Under the pieces are notes generated by a model, which was given only the letters and a program-made list of their open reading frames with translations, did no database searches and was not told where the DNA came from. This document shows, one piece after another, positions 1 through 6,550 of a stretch of DNA of 10,872 nt. Made by a program: the position numbers and the translations under genes. The first letter of the stretch is position 1. Each line of letters starts with the position of its first letter. This stretch comes from Ruminiclostridium sp. (GTDB taxonomy: Bacteria; Bacillota; Clostridia; Oscillospirales; Oscillospiraceae): positions 1-10,872 of the forward strand of contig JAFZEB010000090.1 of NCBI GenBank assembly GCA_017560855.1, read 5' to 3'.

Positions 1-2
1 AC

Positions 3-860
3 TGCATCGGAGCCACCCAGGAGACCACCGACCGGGCCCGGGCAGAGATTTCTTTGTCCTATCACTGCGTGTCCCTGACGGATATCCATTGGGTGCGGCA
101 TGCAGAGGAGCCTGTGACCTTTGCAGAACTGAATCTGTACGACCACCCTCTCAATGCGGCCATTGTGCCCCTGCCCTTGAAAGGAAAGTCTTTGACCGTG
201 ACCAACCGGGAGCTGGCCCAGGACCTGGCCACCAAGGGCTATTTTCCCAAAGCCTGGGTTCGCACGGAAGATGGTTTTCGGCTCCTGAAAGACGGCGGCA
301 AAGAGGTGGTGGACCGGGAACTGCTGGCCAGCCAGATCTGCCAGTGCTTTGATATTCCCCAGGTGATCTACGAGCGGGACACTTACGAGGGGGAGAATGT
401 GACCTCCAGCCGGATCATAACCTCCAAGGAATACTCCATGGTGTCCTATCGGGCCTATGACATCTACACGGCCAACCATGATCTGGACCCGGTTGGGGAG
501 TGCGTCCGCCTGGACCCTGTCACCTATCACGGCATGAATATCCTGGATTACTTGACCGGGAACACCGACCGTCACCCGGAAAACTGGGGCCTGCTGGTGG
601 AAAACGCAACCAATCAGCCCATTTCGCTGTATCCGGTCATGGACTTTAACGTGAGTTTTCAGGCTTACGATACCCTGGATGGGGCCAACTGCCTGACCGT
701 CGGGGCAAGAAAGCTGACCCAGCGGGAGGCTGCCATCGAAGGGGTCAAAGCCATTGGGCTGAGGATGATCCGGGAAGTGGATCTGAACCAATTTGCCGGG
801 ATGGCACAGGAGCGGGAGATGTTCCTGCGCCGACTGGCAGAACTTCAAAAGTATGTGTAA
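3..860 (+). CDS. HipA-like (PI3K-fold) protein kinase domain, 5' end outside window
   Basis: The reading frame is open from the first bases, so the true start lies upstream; the TTG at 54 has no good ribosome site. Numbering residues from that TTG, the protein shows a nucleotide-site strand with Lys79 (FRLLKDGG), Glu89 in RELLAS, a catalytic loop GNTDRHPENWG (Asp172, Asn177) and a DFG-like metal motif VMDFN (Asp197). This order (K, E, D-x4-N, D) is that of the HipA/CtkA serine/threonine kinase superfamily. The section SLTDIHWV...KAWVR resembles the N-terminal part of clostridial HipA-domain proteins. HipA kinases often act as toxins by phosphorylating aminoacyl-tRNA synthetases, but no HipB-type antitoxin is visible on the downstream side, so toxin function is not supported here. 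The stop is followed after 15 bases by the next gene, probably co-transcribed. The family call is fairly sure; the substrate is unknown. Confidence 0.75.
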   Translation, partial: CIGATQETTDRARAEISLSYHCVSLTDIHWVRHAEEPVTFAELNLYDHPLNAAIVPLPLKGKSLTVTNRELAQDLATKGYFPKAWVRTEDGFRLLKDGGKEVVDRELLASQICQCFDIPQVIYERDTYEGENVTSSRIITSKEYSMVSYRAYDIYTANHDLDPVGECVRLDPVTYHGMNILDYLTGNTDRHPENWGLLVENATNQPISLYPVMDFNVSFQAYDTLDGANCLTVGARKLTQREAAIEGVKAIGLRMIREVDLNQFAGMAQEREMFLRRLAELQKYV

Positions 861-875
861 AAGACGAGGAACGCC

Positions 876-1244
876 ATGAACGTATTGCAGAAAATCCAAT
901 GGCTGGCTTGGATGATCACCGGCCTGAGTATCATGGGCATCGCCATGTGGATGCTCACCGGGTCCCAGGTAGGGCCGGTCTTCGCCGTGTCCCACATCGC
1001 CATGAGCCTGATTCTGGCCGTCCTCTGCGGGGTCCTCATCCCCATGGGAAAGACTCTGGGTGAGTCCTGGGCCGACGTGCAGAAAAAGCTCATCCTCCAG
1101 GTGCTGATCCTGATCCTCCAGGCGGGCACCTACGCTTACCTGCTGGCGGGTCAGGGGGCGAACGTGGCCCTCATCCTCCTGCAGCTGCTGGGGTATTTCG
1201 CCTGCCTGCGGACCATTCCGGCGGTGAAGAAGGCAAAGAGGTAA
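876..1244 (+). CDS. Small four-helix integral membrane protein, function unknown
   Basis: The protein has 122 residues with four predicted membrane helices, at about residues 8-27, 35-57, 71-91 and 96-111, and a basic C-terminus (VKKAKR). It has no signal peptidase site and no catalytic motif that I can recognise. The ATG follows a modest GAGGA ribosome site and lies 15 bases after the stop of the kinase-like gene, which suggests translation from the same transcript. Base composition is GC-rich like the surrounding core genes. A palindromic repeat cluster begins three bases after its stop. It could be a small transporter subunit or an accessory protein, but nothing in the sequence decides this. 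Confidence 0.7.
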   Translation: MNVLQKIQWLAWMITGLSIMGIAMWMLTGSQVGPVFAVSHIAMSLILAVLCGVLIPMGKTLGESWADVQKKLILQVLILILQAGTYAYLLAGQGANVALILLQLLGYFACLRTIPAVKKAKR

Positions 1245-1246
1245 GC

Positions 1247-1367
1247 GGGCGGATATAGAATCCGCCCCTACGAGGGATGCGACAGCGTGTAGGGGCCGAT
1301 TCCATATCGGCCCGGCCCACGTTGCGGGTAACTGCCGAGTTTCGGGCGATTCGTGAATCGCCCCTAC
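1247..1367. repeat. REP-like palindromic repeat cluster 1 (three units)
   Basis: There are three imperfect palindromes in alternating orientation: 1247-1271 (GGGCGGAT...ATCCGCCC then CTAC), 1289-1314 (GTA then GGGGCCGAT...ATCGGCCC) and 1344-1367 (GGGCGATT...AATCGCCC then CTAC). Each can form a hairpin with a 7-8 bp GC-rich stem, flanked on one side by GTA or TAC. Related units occur at 3946-4032 and 7482-7560. No gene lies between 1245 and the cysE promoter. The elements have no uridine tract, so they are not classical terminators. Confidence 0.8.
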
Positions 1368-1399
1368 AAAAACGGGAGGTTATTAGATCTCCCAACCTC

Positions 1400-1428
1400 T
1401 TGACACCCGCCCTCGGGCGTGATAATAT
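1400..1428 (+). promoter_or_regulatory. Probable sigma-A promoter of the cysE-cysS operon
   Basis: A perfect -35 TTGACA at 1400-1405 is followed by an AT-rich -10 region, TAATAT at 1423-1428 with a 17-base spacer. GATAAT at 1421-1426 overlaps it and matches better, but with a 15-base spacer. Transcription would start near 1435, just ahead of the T-box leader that begins around 1456. Confidence 0.7.
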
Positions 1429-1455
1429 ACTGGTATTGTACAATTTCATATCGTG

Positions 1456-1675
1456 TTGAACGGGAAGAGTACCATACCAGAAACGGCCAGAGAGGGGCGG
1501 TCACCGACTGCAAGCTGCCCTACGCGGAGGAATGGGAAAGTGCGCCCGGGAGCGAGAGGGATGCAGATGCCCTCCGGTTTGGCACCGTTATCGGCCCTTT
1601 TGAGTGATAAAAAAGAGTGGAACCGCGATATCCTGTCGCCTCTTGACCCAATTGTGGGGCAAGGGGTGTTTTTTT
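1456..1675 (+). promoter_or_regulatory. T-box riboswitch leader, cysteine-specific
   Basis: The leader holds the ordered T-box landmarks: GAACGGGAAGAGTA near the 5' end of stem I (1458-1471), the apical AGAGAG bulge (1489-1494) with its distal loop around 1506-1515, the specifier region GAAAGTGCGCCCGGGAGC with TGC (Cys) at 1541-1543, and the T-box core at 1610-1627. The core differs from the consensus AANNAGGGTGGNACCGCG only at 1616 (A for G). An intrinsic terminator follows. When tRNA-Cys is uncharged its CCA end should pair with the core, form the antiterminator and allow transcription of cysE and cysS. The family, position and mechanism are well established for Firmicutes; the TGC assignment is my alignment by eye and fits both downstream genes. 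Confidence 0.93.
1637..1675 (+). terminator. T-box attenuator terminator
   Basis: Bases 1637-1650 pair with 1655-1668 around the loop ATTG, giving 13 pairs and one A-G mismatch, followed by seven T (1669-1675). It lies directly after the T-box core, as expected for the alternative fold of the antiterminator. Confidence 0.9.
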
Positions 1676-1719
1676 ATACCCTGGGCCCCAAGATCCTAGC
1701 TTATGAGAGGTATATCACT

Positions 1720-2427
1720 TTGTCTATCTTATCAGAAACCTTAGGGGCCTATCAGGCCCGTGACCCGGCGGCCCGGAGCAAGCTGGAGGTCTTCCTCCTG
1801 TACCCCGGCGTCCACGCCACCATTTACCACCGCATCGCCCACGGTCTGTGGACCAGAAACCTGCGATTCTTCGCCCGTGCCGTCTCCCAGTGGAGCCGCT
1901 TCTGGACGGGCATCGAGATCCACCCAGGCGCCAAGATCGGCCGCCGTCTGGTGATCGACCACGGCAGCGGCATCGTCATCGGCGAGACCTCTGAGATCGG
2001 CGATGACTGCCTCCTCTACCATGGCGTCACCCTGGGCGGTACCGGTAAGGACCAGGGCAAGCGTCACCCCACCCTGGGAAACAATGTTCTCGTGGGCAAC
2101 GGCGCCCGAATTTTAGGCCCCTTCAAAGTGGGCGACAACGCCCGTATCGCCGCCGGTTCCGTGGTCCTCAGTGAGGTCCCCCCGGACAGCACCGCCGTTG
2201 GCGTTCCCGCTCAGATCGTCCGTGTCCACGGCCAGGAACCCCACTACGCCGACGATGTGGACCAGATCAACGTGGAAAACCCCCTGCTGGAAAAGATGGC
2301 TGCCATGTCCTCCCGTCTGGAGTTCCTGGAAAAGCTCATCGACGAGCACTATTTAAGAGAAAACCCTCAGGACGACCACCGACAGGCTGTCCGTGATGCC
2401 AAAAACAAAGGAGAAAATAAATTATGA
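1720..2427 (+). CDS. cysE: Serine O-acetyltransferase
   Basis: This cytoplasmic enzyme transfers acetyl from acetyl-CoA to L-serine to give O-acetylserine, the carbon skeleton for cysteine synthesis. The 235-residue protein has a short helical N-terminal part (RDPAARSKLEV) and a left-handed beta-helix acetyltransferase domain (hexapeptide repeats, about residues 65-165). Family motifs include IEIHPGAKIG, Asp80-His81 in VIDHGSGIVIGE, and His101 in YHGVTLGGTGK, followed by RHP and GVPA. I chose TTG at 1720 because GAGAGG lies 9 bases upstream and homology begins there. The frame stays open back to an ATG at 1453, but that stretch is the T-box RNA and attenuator. The length fits short Firmicutes forms rather than the 273-residue E. 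coli protein. A helical C-terminal tail (about 190-235) extends past the hexapeptide domain. It overlaps cysS by four bases. Confidence 0.95.
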   Translation: MSILSETLGAYQARDPAARSKLEVFLLYPGVHATIYHRIAHGLWTRNLRFFARAVSQWSRFWTGIEIHPGAKIGRRLVIDHGSGIVIGETSEIGDDCLLYHGVTLGGTGKDQGKRHPTLGNNVLVGNGARILGPFKVGDNARIAAGSVVLSEVPPDSTAVGVPAQIVRVHGQEPHYADDVDQINVENPLLEKMAAMSSRLEFLEKLIDEHYLRENPQDDHRQAVRDAKNKGENKL

Positions 2428-3872
2428 TGCAGCTTTATAATTCCGCAACCCGTAAAAAGGAAGAGTTCCAGACCCATACCCCCGGCCATGTTGAAATGTA
2501 CACCTGCGGCCCCACCGTCTACCACTTCGCACACATCGGCAACCTGCGCTCCTACATCATGGAGGACGTGCTGGAGAAGTCCCTGCGCTACACTGGTTAT
2601 GACGTGAACCGCGTGATGAACATCACCGACGTTGGCCACCTGACCAGCGACGCCGACGAGGGCGAAGACAAGATGCTCAAGGGCGCAAAGCGTGAGAACA
2701 AGACCGTCATGGACATCGCCAAGTTCTACACCGACGCCTTCTTCTCCGACTGCGAGAAGCTGAACATCAAGACCCCCGACGTGGTCCAGCCCGCCACCGG
2801 CCTGATCGACGATTTCATCCACATGGTGGAAGGCCTCATCGAGAAGGGATTTGCTTACTTCGCTGGCGGCAACGTCTACTTCGACACCTCCAAGCTGAAC
2901 CGCTACTATGTCTTCAACGACCACAACGAGGAAGATCTGGCCGTCGGCGTCCGTGAGGGCGTGGAAGAGGACACCAACAAGCGCAACAAGAACGACTTCG
3001 TTCTGTGGTTCACCAAGTCCAAGTTCGAGGACCAGGCCCTGAAGTGGGATTCCCCCTGGGGCGTTGGCTACCCCGGCTGGCACATTGAGTGCTCCGGTAT
3101 CTCCCTGAAGTACAACGGCGAGTACCTGGACCTGCACTGCGGCGGCATTGACAATGCCTTCCCCCACCACACCAACGAGATCGCCCAGACCGAGTCCTTC
3201 GTGGGCCACGAGTGGTGCAAGCAGTGGTTCCATGTCCACCACCTGAACACCAACAGCGGCAAGATGTCCAAGTCCAAGGGCGAGTTCCTGACTGTCTCCC
3301 TGCTGGAGGAGAAGGGCTATGATCCCCTGGTCTACCGTATGTTCTGCCTGCAGTCCCACTACCGCAAGGGTCTGGTCTTCTCCTGGGAGAACATGGACAA
3401 CGCCGTGGGCACCTTCAACAAGCTCATCGGCCGTATCGCCAACCTGAAGCCCGGCGACGACGTGGATCAGGCAGTCTTTGATGAGCTGAAGGCAAAGTTC
3501 GTGGCCGCTCTGGAGAACGACCTGAACACCGCCCAGGCCATGACCGCCGTCTACGACGTGCTGAAGGCCAAGACCACCGACGCCACCAAGCTGGCTCTGC
3601 TGGCTGACTACGACTACGTTCTGAGCCTGAACCTGCTGGAGAAGGCAGAGGCCAAGCGCCAGGAGAACGCCAAGGCAGCTACTGCCAAGACCGAGGGCGG
3701 CTACACCATCGTGGGCGAGGGCGACCCCGCCATCGACGCACTGGTCATGCAGCGTTACGAGGCCAAGAAGGCAAAGAACTTTGCCGAGGCTGACCGTATC
3801 CGTGACGAGCTGAAGGCCCAGGGCATTGAGATCGTCGACGTGGCCGGCGGCGCACAGTGGAAGAAGATCTGA
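2424..3872 (+). CDS. cysS: Cysteine--tRNA ligase
   Basis: This class I aminoacyl-tRNA synthetase charges tRNA-Cys in the cytoplasm. The 482-residue length is normal for the family. Visible motifs are Cys28 in TCGPTVY, the HIGH-type motif AHIGN (HIGN at 37-40), WHIECS with Cys223, the zinc-site region HCGGIDNAFPHHTNEIAQ (His248/249, Glu252), and KMSKS at 280-284. A C-terminal anticodon-binding helical domain ends in an EADRIRDEL segment. The ATG overlaps the cysE stop (ATGA), implying translational coupling; AAGGAG lies 11 bases ahead of it, and a second ATG follows at once. Control by the upstream Cys T-box is expected. A strong terminator follows 18 bases after the stop. Nothing is truncated or missing. 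Confidence 0.98.
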   Translation: MMQLYNSATRKKEEFQTHTPGHVEMYTCGPTVYHFAHIGNLRSYIMEDVLEKSLRYTGYDVNRVMNITDVGHLTSDADEGEDKMLKGAKRENKTVMDIAKFYTDAFFSDCEKLNIKTPDVVQPATGLIDDFIHMVEGLIEKGFAYFAGGNVYFDTSKLNRYYVFNDHNEEDLAVGVREGVEEDTNKRNKNDFVLWFTKSKFEDQALKWDSPWGVGYPGWHIECSGISLKYNGEYLDLHCGGIDNAFPHHTNEIAQTESFVGHEWCKQWFHVHHLNTNSGKMSKSKGEFLTVSLLEEKGYDPLVYRMFCLQSHYRKGLVFSWENMDNAVGTFNKLIGRIANLKPGDDVDQAVFDELKAKFVAALENDLNTAQAMTAVYDVLKAKTTDATKLALLADYDYVLSLNLLEKAEAKRQENAKAATAKTEGGYTIVGEGDPAIDALVMQRYEAKKAKNFAEADRIRDELKAQGIEIVDVAGGAQWKKI

Positions 3873-3890
3873 TATTTATATTGGAACGGC

Positions 3891-3925
3891 AAAAGCCGCT
3901 GAGGATTTCCTCAGCGGCTTTTCTT
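3891..3925 (+). terminator. Intrinsic terminator of the cysE-cysS operon
   Basis: A perfect 15-bp stem (3891-3905 with 3908-3922), rich in GCCGCTGAGG, is followed by TTTTCTT. The 28 bases from 3898 to 3925 occur again, identical and in the same orientation, at 7588-7615. Confidence 0.92.
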
Positions 3926-3945
3926 GTAGTGCGGGTAAGGTTGTT

Positions 3946-4032
3946 GTAGGGGCCGATGCCCACATCGGCCCGCTCTCTGAAGGGATTGCACATGCGTACC
4001 ACCCCATGTAGGGGCGGATTCCATATCTGACC
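3946..4032. repeat. REP-like palindromic repeat cluster 2 (two units)
   Basis: Two units lie in the same orientation: 3946-3972 (GTAGGGGCCGAT...ATCGGCCCG) and 4008-4032 (GTAGGGGCGGATTCCATAT then a decayed right arm CTGACC). The first is intact; the second has lost part of its complementarity. They separate the cysS terminator from the convergent lipoprotein operon. Confidence 0.75.
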
Positions 4033-4066
4033 TTACATCCTGTGACGGGGGATAATATGTGAAGAA

Positions 4067-4092
4067 GGGGGAGAAACAAACTCTTCTCCCCC
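4067..4092 (-). terminator. Probable terminator of the lipoprotein operon
   Basis: On the minus strand GGGGGAGAA pairs with TTCTCCCCC around an 8-base loop, starting 5 bases after the last gene's stop. The tail is TTCTTCACATATT, T-rich but without a clean run. Position and stem fit a terminator; the weak tail lowers confidence. Confidence 0.55.
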
Positions 4093-4097
4093 CTCTG

Positions 4098-4769
4098 TCA
4101 TGTGGTAATGTTGATAGGATCTGCAATGATCCAGCACCCATTGGAGCCATCCACCCAACTATACATCGTCAGGTATTCCACACCGGTGACATCAAAAGAA
4201 AAATCAACGGAAGTAGTAGATGAGCTGAGTCTGGGGGTAGTGTAGATCAGTTGCTCCCCGTCATAGAATTCCAACCAATAACTACAGGAATTCCCTTGGC
4301 GCATATAGATTGTACCGGAAACCTCGGAGTAGTTTCCTGCCAACTCCCATCTTCTGAAATTGGGGCTTGTTTCGGAGTGGCTGCAGCAAATTTGATAGCA
4401 GTCCTTGTGGCGCCAGCCATCGATATCCTCAATATCTGCCTCATAGGAAACGGACGTGCCGTTGCTGCTGTAGACAGGCAGGGAGAGCAAGGAAATCGCA
4501 CGGGAGACATCTTCTTCGGGTTCCGTAGATTCTATGTCATCCCCGACTACACCAGGTGGTGCCTCACCTGTTGCGGGAATGGCCTCCTGATAAGTAGTGC
4601 CACAGTTCAGGCAAGCATAATCGTTGTGTCCGTTCTCTGTTGCCGTAGGTGCCACATAGTCAGAGAGATAAAACTCGTGTTCACATGACTTCTCTCCACA
4701 GGAAGCCAAGAGGCTAACGATTGCTACACAGCAAACAGCCACAGAGAGAATCCGTTTCGTTCGCTTCAT
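4098..4769 (-). CDS. Secreted lipoprotein with Cys/His motif and NPCBM-like C-terminal domain
   Basis: The 223-residue protein begins with a basic, hydrophobic signal peptide and a lipobox LLASC (Cys24), so it should be exported and lipid-anchored on the outer face of the membrane. Residues 29-60 show C-x-H ... C-x2-CG with the tail EAIPATG, a small motif seen in many clostridial surface proteins that may bind metal. After an acidic linker (about 78-90), residues 98-223 form a beta-rich region with FYDGEQLIYTTPRL and VEYLTMYSWVDGS...WIIADP, which resembles NPCBM-type carbohydrate-binding modules. That match is by eye only. A GAGGGAGG ribosome site precedes the ATG. It is the last gene of the five-gene minus-strand set, 37 bases after the previous one. 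Substrate unknown. Confidence 0.8.
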   Translation of the reverse strand: MKRTKRILSVAVCCVAIVSLLASCGEKSCEHEFYLSDYVAPTATENGHNDYACLNCGTTYQEAIPATGEAPPGVVGDDIESTEPEEDVSRAISLLSLPVYSSNGTSVSYEADIEDIDGWRHKDCYQICCSHSETSPNFRRWELAGNYSEVSGTIYMRQGNSCSYWLEFYDGEQLIYTTPRLSSSTTSVDFSFDVTGVEYLTMYSWVDGSNGCWIIADPINITT

Positions 4770-4806
4770 GATATATTTCCCTCCCTCAGCTCAAAATCTC
4801 AATTTC

Positions 4807-5085
4807 TTACGAGTTTAAGTCTTTGATCTCTGCGTAGCACTCTCCGCACACAAAGATAATGGTTCCAAAGCCAGAAGTATAATGCTTCGTTGCCCGATTC
4901 GAACAAAACGCACAATCAGATGCACAGTAGGAGCAATAGTACTCTTTTTCCCCGGAGGAATTGTTTTGATATCCCTTGCTCGGTGTGTCTCCGCAATCCA
5001 CACACGGCGTAGAAGAACCACAAGCAGCTAAGAGGCTCATCAAGATAAGTAGAAATCCGCAAAATAGAGAAACTAGTTTTTTCAT
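4807..5085 (-). CDS. Small lipoprotein with four CxxC pairs
   Basis: The 92-residue precursor starts MKKLVSLF with an AAGGAG ribosome site 7 bases upstream; the frame stays open 15 codons further up, but that stretch lacks signal-peptide character. The lipobox is LLAAC (Cys22). The mature part, only about 70 residues, carries four CxxC pairs: 28/31, 51/54, 58/61 and 80/83, spaced like two zinc ribbons. A cysteine-rich zinc-ribbon-like fold on a lipoprotein outside the membrane is unusual. It might bind metal, or the pairs could form disulfides. It lies 93 bases after the preceding gene and 37 before the next. I do not recognise the family. Confidence 0.78.
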   Translation of the reverse strand: MKKLVSLFCGFLLILMSLLAACGSSTPCVDCGDTPSKGYQNNSSGEKEYYCSYCASDCAFCSNRATKHYTSGFGTIIFVCGECYAEIKDLNS

Positions 5086-5178
5086 AAGTATACTCCTTGT
5101 TTTATATAGCGGCGGTAATAATCGTGCCAAGAAATAATTCCGCTTTCAGTTATCGTTGGGTTTATGTTTCGGTTTGGA

Positions 5179-5586
5179 TTACTGCTCCCACTGGGACCAG
5201 TCATAATCTGCGTCCTGGATCTGCACTAGGCCGCCTGTCTTCAAGAGAATTTCATCTCCATACGGATCAATTAACCGCAGATACATATCTGCGACTTTAA
5301 CTTTAGAATTGTTCTTAGCGGGCTTCTCAAAGCTAATGCTGTAGGTCTCGGTCCAACCGTCTTCGTTGATGTAAAGCCGATTATCTTCGGTGATGCTCCA
5401 GGTAAATAAAGTTCCGTGGTCCTTTCCGGTTCCGTCTGAAAAGTAAACAACCTGAGGGTTGCCGTCGAGATCATACCAGATGCCACCATCAACCAGCTGT
5501 TTTTCGATGCTTTTTCCACACCCAGATAAAAACATTGTAAATAATACAAAACAGAGTGCCAGGGAAGTCAAACGTCTATTCTTCAT
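5179..5586 (-). CDS. Small lipoprotein with lipocalin-like domain
   Basis: The 135-residue protein has a signal peptide and lipobox FLSGC (Cys23). The mature part has the pattern W37-x-DLDGNPQVVYF, DGTG, FTWSITEDNRLYIN, TYSISFE, then MYLRLIDPYGDEILL, the alternating strand pattern of short lipocalin-like or DUF-type bacterial lipoproteins. The same order of motifs recurs in the first gene of the operon (6551-7009), which suggests the two are paralogues. An AAAGG site lies about 13 bases before the ATG. It starts 24 bases after the stop of the upstream lipoprotein gene, so co-transcription is likely. No enzyme motif is visible and the function is unknown. Confidence 0.78.
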   Translation of the reverse strand: MKNRRLTSLALCFVLFTMFLSGCGKSIEKQLVDGGIWYDLDGNPQVVYFSDGTGKDHGTLFTWSITEDNRLYINEDGWTETYSISFEKPAKNNSKVKVADMYLRLIDPYGDEILLKTGGLVQIQDADYDWSQWEQ

Positions 5587-5610
5587 AAAGACACCAACCT
5601 TTCTGCTATT

Positions 5611-6525
5611 TTATGATAGTTTTTTCATAGGTCTTTCGCTGACTTGGAAAGAATTTGCGTACACCTCAGTGGTAAATGGGTACTCAGAGTAAGACAGGTA
5701 CCTAGGAACGCCAATTTGAGGTTCTTTATATGTGAACTGCAAGATTTCGTCGGATAAGGTGTAGACGGAATCTTCATCCCCAGAAAACTGAGCGTAGTAC
5801 CTGAACTCACCAGAAACTACATGGGCTTGCAGTGTTTCTGGGTCAAAGGAATCAATGTTCAGGTAGGTGTACCAGGTGGAACCGTCGTATTCATATTCGC
5901 CAACAATGTCCCAAATTTCATAGGAGTCTGCAACCCCTTCCTGCACACTCCAGCGGAAGCAATCCGTGCTATCGGAAAACCAAGGCTCCAGGCTTCCCTG
6001 AATTACATAATTGGTTCCAGATTTCCAATATTCGTATTCTTCTGAAACAGAATAGGTTGCTTGATACTGGGTGTCACTGACCTTTTCGAACTCCTTTGTC
6101 TGTGTAAGCGTTTCGCTGGAGGAAAAGTGTTCCTCCCATTCCGATATTGCATCCATCATTTCTTCCGGCGGATTATCTGATATTACGGTAATCGTGGGGT
6201 CTACAGAAGACCAACTGCTGACACAGCACCACTGGCCTTCTATGTACTCATAGGATAGCGCATATTCGCCCGAAGCAGCATACTCGCCGTCAGTGGCTTC
6301 GTAGGTGCAGTATACCAGTTCGCTTTTATCCTCTGCTTGACGACTGGAAATTTCAAATTCAGTTACAGGTAAATTGTGCTGAATGTTCTTGTTGATGTAA
6401 ATTGTTGCCTGCGTTAAAGGGAAGTCAGCTTCGATTTGACTTTCCGTAACGGGATCAGGTTGGCAGCCTGAGAGCATAAATAAGGAAATCGCACAGGCAG
6501 AAAGTAATGCTCTACTACGTTTCAT
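5611..6525 (-). CDS. Acidic lipoprotein of unknown function
   Basis: The 304-residue protein starts MKRSRALL, preceded by a strong GGGGAG ribosome site; an upstream ATG at 6573 would add 16 residues ahead of the signal peptide and is less likely. The lipobox is MLSGC (Cys21). The mature part is rich in Glu, Asp, Tyr and Trp and looks like all-beta secreted sequence, with recurring YEYxxGQWCC-, YEYWKSGTNY- and YEYDGSTWYT-like strands that hint at two or three related beta-sheet units. There are no catalytic or membrane segments. The gene is AT-rich compared with cysS. It lies 25 bases after the anchored protein gene and 24 bases before the next lipoprotein gene, giving a tight operon. Confidence 0.78.
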   Translation of the reverse strand: MKRSRALLSACAISLFMLSGCQPDPVTESQIEADFPLTQATIYINKNIQHNLPVTEFEISSRQAEDKSELVYCTYEATDGEYAASGEYALSYEYIEGQWCCVSSWSSVDPTITVISDNPPEEMMDAISEWEEHFSSSETLTQTKEFEKVSDTQYQATYSVSEEYEYWKSGTNYVIQGSLEPWFSDSTDCFRWSVQEGVADSYEIWDIVGEYEYDGSTWYTYLNIDSFDPETLQAHVVSGEFRYYAQFSGDEDSVYTLSDEILQFTYKEPQIGVPRYLSYSEYPFTTEVYANSFQVSERPMKKLS

Positions 6526-6550
6526 AAAATCTCCCCTATTGAAAATCGGT

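Noticed and set aside
1247..1367. CRISPR-like array
   Set aside because: Units alternate in orientation, differ in arm sequence and have irregular gaps; no cas genes are present.
1509..1511. TGC in GACTGCAAGC as the T-box specifier
   Set aside because: This segment fits the apical loop of stem I; the specifier position after GAAAG is TGC at 1541-1543.
1453..1719. N-terminal extension of CysE from the ATG at 1453
   Set aside because: This stretch is the T-box RNA with its terminator; homology and a proper ribosome site begin at TTG 1720.
2367..3359. 330-residue minus-strand open frame opposite cysS
   Set aside because: It is the antisense of an unmistakable cysS; Val/Leu/Gly/Asp-rich composition is typical of a mirrored GC-rich gene.
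5101..5130. Internal minus-strand promoter TTGGCA with TATAAA or TATATA before the 4807-5085 gene
   Set aside because: The predicted transcript start would fall within the ribosome site, so it is not convincing; the operon can be read from upstream.
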